From the NCBI GenBank assembly GCA_015680685.1, contig MNCI01033568.1, positions 451,551-513,550 on the forward strand: a stretch of 62,000 nucleotides of DNA, written 5' to 3'. Origin of the DNA: Gnetum montanum (Eukaryota; Streptophyta; Gnetopsida; Gnetales; Gnetaceae). The notes under the pieces are model-generated. The model worked only from the letters and a program-made list of their open reading frames with translations. It was not told the DNA's origin and searched no databases. Shown piece after piece: positions 56,890-62,000 of the stretch. The translations under genes and the position numbers were made by a program. Each line of letters opens with the position of its first letter. Position 1 is the first letter of the stretch.

Positions 56890-59166
56890 TCGATTATCTA
56901 AACCACTGGACTGGAAAGCTGGTTGAGAATGTACAACCCTCGTAGCATTTTGTTGTTGTGACTATGGAGGAATCTCACCCTGCATGGATGGAGCAAGAGG
57001 TGACTAGGTTGAAGGTGGAGGTGTGTGTATAGAAGGATGCAAAGAATGGTATGGATATGGGTTTTTCCCTTGAGTAGATGGAAAATGTGTTCCATGGTAC
57101 TATGGAGGGTAATAATGATGCTGAAATGAGGTATGACTTATAGAACTTCTTGGAGATATGGGTTGTTGAACATAGTACCTGTATGGATCTAGTTGCAGGG
57201 TATTGTAGCCTTGGCAGTGGCATTCCCCACAATTGTCATTGCTACCATTGTTGGTATTATTTACAAGGTTGTGGAGGAGCTCCACTTGGGTAGTAAGCTT
57301 GTTGTTGCTAGTGGAACTGCCTTGGATTTCCTTGAGGATAAGGCAATTTTCTAGGTGCTTATCTACATGCTAGTTGAGGATTCAATGCATACATCCTAGA
57401 CTCTTGTAAGTGTAACACCATAGGGAAACAACCCTTTGGATGTTTGCATTAACAAATGTTACAATCAGTTTCATCATCAAAGTTAGTTTTTACAACTTAC
57501 TTTATGACTATAGCTTTGCCCTTACCTCTTTGGTAGGCACATTCAGCTTCTTTTCATCTCCTGTAGTTATGATCACTATTTTGCTCTCTGGATTCTTTAG
57601 CAATCTTCATAGTAGTTTGAAATTTTTCATCCAAAGAGTCTCATAATTTATCAACCTTTGTTGAAATATTAAAAATAGATTTTTAGATGGGCAAGGTTTT
57701 TCTATTCACTACTTCATTAAGTGGTGACTCCTCTTCATCATAAAATTGGACCTCCCATTTTCTAATGGAAGGATCTCTATCATACTCTTCTACACTTTTG
57801 TTTTTTTGTAGCTCACCTTCTTCTTTTGCTACTTGCTCAATCAGCCTTTGGATCTGATGAGCTCTCAATTCATACAATCTTCCTTAGGCATACATCCCAA
57901 GAGTTCTTCTAGTTTCTGCTCTAAGCCCATCTATGATGTGTTGAAGTTGTTCCCTCTAAGAATAACCATGGCTAGGGCATCAGTGTAAGAGTGAATAGTA
58001 TCTACCCATGGCAACATCTAAGGGTTCATGTGTTCCCAATTTCCAGCCTTGGATTTACCTTCTCAAGTTAGACTAAAGTACATCTAGTATTTTTCATTAA
58101 ATAGCTCTAACATGGTACTCCATCGGTGAATGGATTCTGGTTCCAAGGACCAGTACCAGCTTTCAACTTCCTTGATCAGTATCCTAGGAAAGAGCTTAAG
58201 TTTTTGTCATTCATTTTCTATGTTCTATAAGGCACAGGCATCATGGAAGGCTTGTAGATGTGTCTGTGGATCAGAGTTGTATCCCCTCTCAAATCTTGCG
58301 ATATTATTCATGTCTAAGCACTTGATCCTCTTGTCTTTAATATGCCTGGTTGGAATTCTAACTGCCTCTACAATGTTGAGCATGCTTCTAGTCACTAATA
58401 GAGGTTCATCATCATCACTGCATCGATGATACTAGTGATGGTTTTAACCACCCCTTCGATGCTAGTGGCCTTCATGGTCATTATTATCTCATTAATCACA
58501 TTCATCATGATTATTTCAATGATGGCTTCTATGAGAATCAGAGGATGGAAAGGAAGGTGAACCACTACCACCACCACAGTGTCCACCACGACTTTTTCAT
58601 TCATTATGACTACCATCCCTAGATCCCTTGTTATTATGATGCTTGCTCGAGTCCCTACCTTGGTTGTCACTTTTTCTTAAACCTAGTTTATGAATAGTGG
58701 ATTCCAGGTTCAAGGTCACATCATCATTACCAATAATAGAGGATGGAGAATCTTCATGTTGAGAACCTTCAAGAGGAGGATCCTCATTATCATCTTGGTT
58801 TAGCAAGAACAAGGGATTACTAAAGTGTTTTCACTTTCTAAACTCATGGTTCTTTTCTTAGTGTCAATCTTGCCTATGTTTTGTTTCAATGGGATGATAA
58901 TCCCAAGTGTCATAACCATCCACAACGTATTCTTCATGAAGATCTAAGATGCCCAACTTTTTAAGAGTTTTAAGCAACATCTTGGGTACAAATTGATCGG
59001 GGGGGAAGATGATGTTGCCCTCCATATCACATCATCACAACTATTCATCCTAATGTAGGATGAAGATGAAATTCAATACATACTCATTGGGATGAGTATA
59101 TACCACTTTGCACTCCCGTAGGATTGGCGGTTTGACATCTTCATATCTGTGGGAAGAAGAAGACAT
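56890..59166 (-). pseudogene. E7 gag, decayed
   Basis: ATG at 59166-59164 (MSSSSHRYEDVKPPILRECK). The middle has NQDDNEDPPLEGSQHEDSPS and an Arg/Asp/Ser-rich stretch. The gag domain lies near 58250-57870 (KLKLFPRILI, SWYWSLEPESIHRW, MLELFNEKY), followed by YELRAHQIQRLIEQVAKEEGEL. The Cys/His region near 57230 (NCGECHCQGYN) is a decayed knuckle. A Tyr/Pro-rich tail extends to about 56890. Stops and frameshifts occur throughout. Confidence 0.75.
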
Positions 59167-59299
59167 TTTGCAAAATGAATAAAATTATCAAAGTGCTTAG
59201 TAGTTTATATGTTGTTGAGAGTCATGTTAACCTTGAGTTCATCCAACGATATAAATAATATTCACTAATTCTAGATAGCACATGTTTCAACAAACAAAG

Positions 59300-59317
59300 T
59301 TCTCGGCAATGGTGCCA
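59300..59317 (-). other. E7 primer-binding site, tRNA-Asp type
   Basis: Minus strand TGGCACCATTGCCGAGAA, one base after the LTR; mutated from TGGCGCCGTTGCCGGGGA by G-to-A changes. Confidence 0.75.
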
Positions 59318-59318
59318 A

Positions 59319-60198
59319 TGATGAGCAGCAAGGTACCCCTATGCCCAACCATATGAATCACAAGCGTTCACACATAATATGGTCAAGTTCCATGGAATCT
59401 GTAGTTTCTAGTGCACTAGTCTTCTAAGCAGTGAACCTTTACCTTAAGGTCAATTATTGTCTTTCCCAATTACACTTGTGACGTACACTAGTATGGTTAA
59501 GTGTAATTAAGGCATCTAATTTTTATCATTTTATATTTTATGGTTTGGTGTTCAAAGGGAGATAAAAATAATTAGATTAACTAATTTAATTTAACTAGTT
59601 AACTAATATCTAACTAGTCCTAACATAAGCATCAGGTTACAGTCTCTGTACATGTCCTGAACTCATGTACCCACTACTAGGTTACCAAGCACTATGCTAC
59701 TAGGTGTACCAAGCAATAACGCTGCTAGGATTACCAAGTGAATATGTGTTATGTTTGTGGTCATACTTATGTGTTTAATCTATCTGGCTTATCTTATTTA
59801 AATACTTCATTAGCTTATTTACTAGAAAATATTTAATAAATAATTGAAAACATTAAATGCATAAATAAAATATTTAATCTATTTAGAATGTTGTAAGGTT
59901 TATCAGAAACCTCATCTTTATTACTGCACACACTATCATGCTCAGGTCAACAATGCTCAAATAAAGATCTGTACACTCAATGACTCATGCTACAAGCACT
60001 TGAGGAAAATATTCTAACTCTCAAATGAATAAACTGTAAGAGGTTTGCTACTATTGAAATCCCAATGCCATAAATGCAATTGGTAGGTGCATATTTATAG
60101 GTGAAATATGGACACTACATCAACAGGGCCTCATTGACACATGATATAATGCATTGACAAGGCCACATTGATGCAGCTGATAAAACAATGACTTATTA
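59319..60198 (-). repeat. E7 5' LTR (880 bp)
   Basis: Minus strand: starts TAATAAGTCATTG (TG mutated to TA) and ends TTGCTGCTCATCA. It aligns with 47854-47014. U3 holds two decayed palindrome copies (plus strand CTACATCAACAGGGCCTCAT at 60114, and CATTGACAAGGCCACATTGATG near 60152, split here as CATTGACAAGG and CCACATTGATG). TATA CTATAAATATGC near 60100. Confidence 0.85.
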
Positions 60199-60308
60199 AA
60201 CTTAAAATATTAATTTTTCATAAAATATAAATCATTAATGCTTTTATAGCAATCATTTATAATATAATTAATCTAGATCACAAGTAACATCCCCAGCAAT
60301 GGTGCCAA
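60199..60308 (-). other. E6 leader piece and tRNA-Asp primer site
   Basis: Minus strand TGGCACCATTGCTGGGGA (60307-60290) is the primer site, followed by AT-rich leader up to the E7 insertion point at 60199. Confidence 0.75.
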
Positions 60309-61205
60309 TGATGAGCAATGAGTGTTCCCTATGCCTAACCACATAGAATTAAGTGTTCATGTGCAATTTGGTTGAATTACATAATGGAACTAGTGTGATA
60401 TCTAGATCATTAAGCATTGATCGTAGGTTGCTATCTTCTTACTTGGACTAGTAATAACTTTATCATGTATGGTTTAGTCCAAAGTGAGACATATGATTAT
60501 GATGTTGTTGGGGCCTTAAACTAAAATAAACAATAACATGGAAATTAATTAATTATTCTAGTTAATAACAAGAAGATAAATCCTAACCTAGTCTAAGATT
60601 GATGTGTCAATTCCTAGCTTGTTGTACACATTTTGAACTCATGTATCCACTGCTAAGATTACCTAAGTATTATGCTACTAGGTGAACCAAGCAATAATGC
60701 TACTGGGATTAGCAAGTGAATATGTATTTACGCTCAAAATTGGTCATCCTCATTCCATTGATTGATCAATGTGCATAAAAATATAGATATTAACTAAGTA
60801 CATAGAAAGTATATTGCATTAAAAGTAAATCTATTCAAAATCAAAGTGCTACAATGAATATATCAATCTTGATCTTATTGTTGTGCATGGAATGTCATTA
60901 GGTACAATGCCACTTGAATAAGATGCTATACAATTAACTCAAATCCATGCTATGAGCACTCACTAGTTATTTTCTAAGTCCTATGAAAGAAAACTACAAG
61001 AGTCTGGCTATTAAAATGACCAAAGTATCATAAACATGATAGGTGACTTGTATTTATAGGCATTTACTATAATTGTGATATCATATTTGTGACATAGCAT
61101 TCCAACCTATGATATAGCAGATGTGATGTAGCAAATGTGATATAGTAGCTACAAAATCATAGATGTGATATCTTAGCTGACTAGTATAATTTTCATGCTT
61201 TATCA
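60309..61205 (-). repeat. E6 5' LTR (897 bp)
   Basis: Minus strand: starts TGATAAAGCATG and ends CATTGCTCATCA. U3 has repeated GATATC/GCTATATC units (plus strand 61078-61190, such as TGTGATATAGTAGC). TATA CTATAAATACAAG near 61055. U5 has CTTGGTA-type repeats (plus strand 60660-60720). Confidence 0.82.
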
Positions 61206-62000
61206 ATTATAATTTTAATACTTATTAAACATGTAGCATGCCTTTCAAATTTGTTTAAGCATTATAAAACTAAGAATAGATATAGCCTAATGAGAAAAAA
61301 TATTGAAAAAAATTATTAGAAGGAAAACTATTATCATTTTTGTATTTTTTTTTTCAAGCTATGCAAGTGCATTAGCACCAAGTTACTACAAATACTACTA
61401 AGATTTCTTCTACATATGTTGTAGATCATCCTCAGGTTTTTTTTTTTACAAATGTTGCAAATGTTACAATGATTTTCTTTTGCAGATGTTTCAATAGTGA
61501 GCCCACCCATTTCTTTTATTTCTATTCAACAAAATGCACATTTAAGAAAGGTTTTAGTCAAATCAATTTCAAAGAATTCTTTAATAAGAAAGAGGAAACA
61601 AATATTTGTTCCTAAGGTCTCACAAAAACATATTGTTGATTTAGATGGTTTCCATATGATTCTTCATAATAAAAAATGTATTTATCTATTGGTGATTACA
61701 TGCTAAATCTTTAGAAAAGATAACATGTCCAAGATATTTTAACAACTAATAATTTGTTTGCAACTATTGATCAAGATATGGAGATGATAACTTTTAATAA
61801 TGTTGATTTTAATGACAAGGTGAGAGCTTCCTCCCCCTCCACCCAATGTTTATCTTTTCATGAAATTTCTAATTTCCTATCTTAGAGAAGAGGCATTTCA
61901 AGATTGGTTATAAGGATGAAAACCTAAAAAGCCATCCCCAAGAATGTAAGGCATTTTCTTTTTGTTAATTTGGAGTTTTTCCTCTTTGTAGTACTTTTTT
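61206..62000. other. Unassigned AT-rich sequence
   Basis: A plus-strand frame at 61497-61706 (MSPPISFISIQQNAHLRKVL) matches nothing I recognise; no promoter or splice context supports it. Otherwise low-complexity A/T runs. Confidence 0.4.

Larger units (their letters stand above)
47014..60198 (-). mobile_element. E7: full-length Athila-like element, 13.2 kb
   Basis: On the minus strand: 5' LTR (60198-59319), tRNA-Asp primer site, gag (from 59166), protease, RT, RNase H, integrase (to about 53040), spacer, internal promoter (51449-51401), splice site, accessory gene (from 50945), polypurine tract and 3' LTR (47854-47014). All genes are decayed. It inserted in the leader of E6. Confidence 0.88.
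46904..61205 (-). mobile_element. E6: Athila-like element split by E7
   Basis: Its 5' LTR (61205-60309), primer site and 109 bp of leader lie right of E7. The leader and gag start continue left of E7 from 47013. Below about 46900 it cannot be followed. The E7 insertion flanks read AAGTT and AATTT on the minus strand, a target duplication with one mismatch. Confidence 0.75.

Noticed and set aside
61497-61706. Possible small gene
   Set aside because: No recognisable domain, promoter or homologous context; cannot be supported.

Overview
The window looks like an intergenic, repeat-packed stretch of a large plant nuclear genome. Almost all of it is nested Ty3/gypsy LTR retrotransposons of the Athila-like and Tat/Ogre-like kinds. 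No intact host gene is visible. Evidence for a plant: Athila-type gag with a short CX2CX3HX4C knuckle, tRNA-Asp-type primer sites (TGGCGC..TTGtC.GGGA), a Tat polyprotein with two RNase H domains, a subtilase exon scrap and a PIF1-like helicase scrap. A 912-base run of N (16691-17602) shows this is a draft assembly. The species cannot be named from the sequence. I label the elements E1-E7.

Layout. 1-4616: 3' part of E1 (+): an internal promoter, a 929-codon accessory reading frame and the 3' LTR. 4617-5734: E2 (-), an LTR plus leader, head to head with E1. 5735-12528: E3 (+), 5'-truncated LTR, gag, a second 3' LTR (E3n) lodged in the integrase, spacer, 3' LTR. 12529-21057: AT-rich non-LTR sequence holding a subtilase fragment, the gap, a helicase 3' end duplicated in tandem and a CACTA-ended MITE. 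21063-45599: E4 (+), a gag-only Athila-like element with target duplication AGTAG, split by E5 (+, 26223-44618, 18.4 kb, 2.3-kb LTRs, target duplication TATCC), a Tat-type element with an antisense spliced accessory gene between protease and RT. 45605-46900: unassigned. 46904-61205: E6 (-), split within its leader by E7 (-, 47014-60198, 13.2 kb), a full-length Athila-like element. 61206-62000: unassigned.

How the parts work together. The LTR supplies the promoter and poly(A) signal for gag-pol. E1, E7 and E5 also carry an accessory gene with its own TATA promoter. In each, the palindromic motif near that internal promoter resembles the motif in the same element's own LTR U3, while the motif differs between families: GATATCGCGTACGC in E1, TACATCGATGAGG plus its complement in E7, GCTACG/CGTAGC arrays in E5. 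The E1 and E7 accessory proteins are homologous. The E1 protein has a basic N-terminus, a globular head and a long coiled coil, with no signal peptide or membrane segment. A conserved branch point and 3' splice site abut the accessory ATG in E1, E4 and E7, and remnants persist in E3 and E3n. This motif-matched accessory module is the best candidate for an undescribed regulatory system. All coding regions seen are decayed, mostly by stop codons rather than frameshifts.
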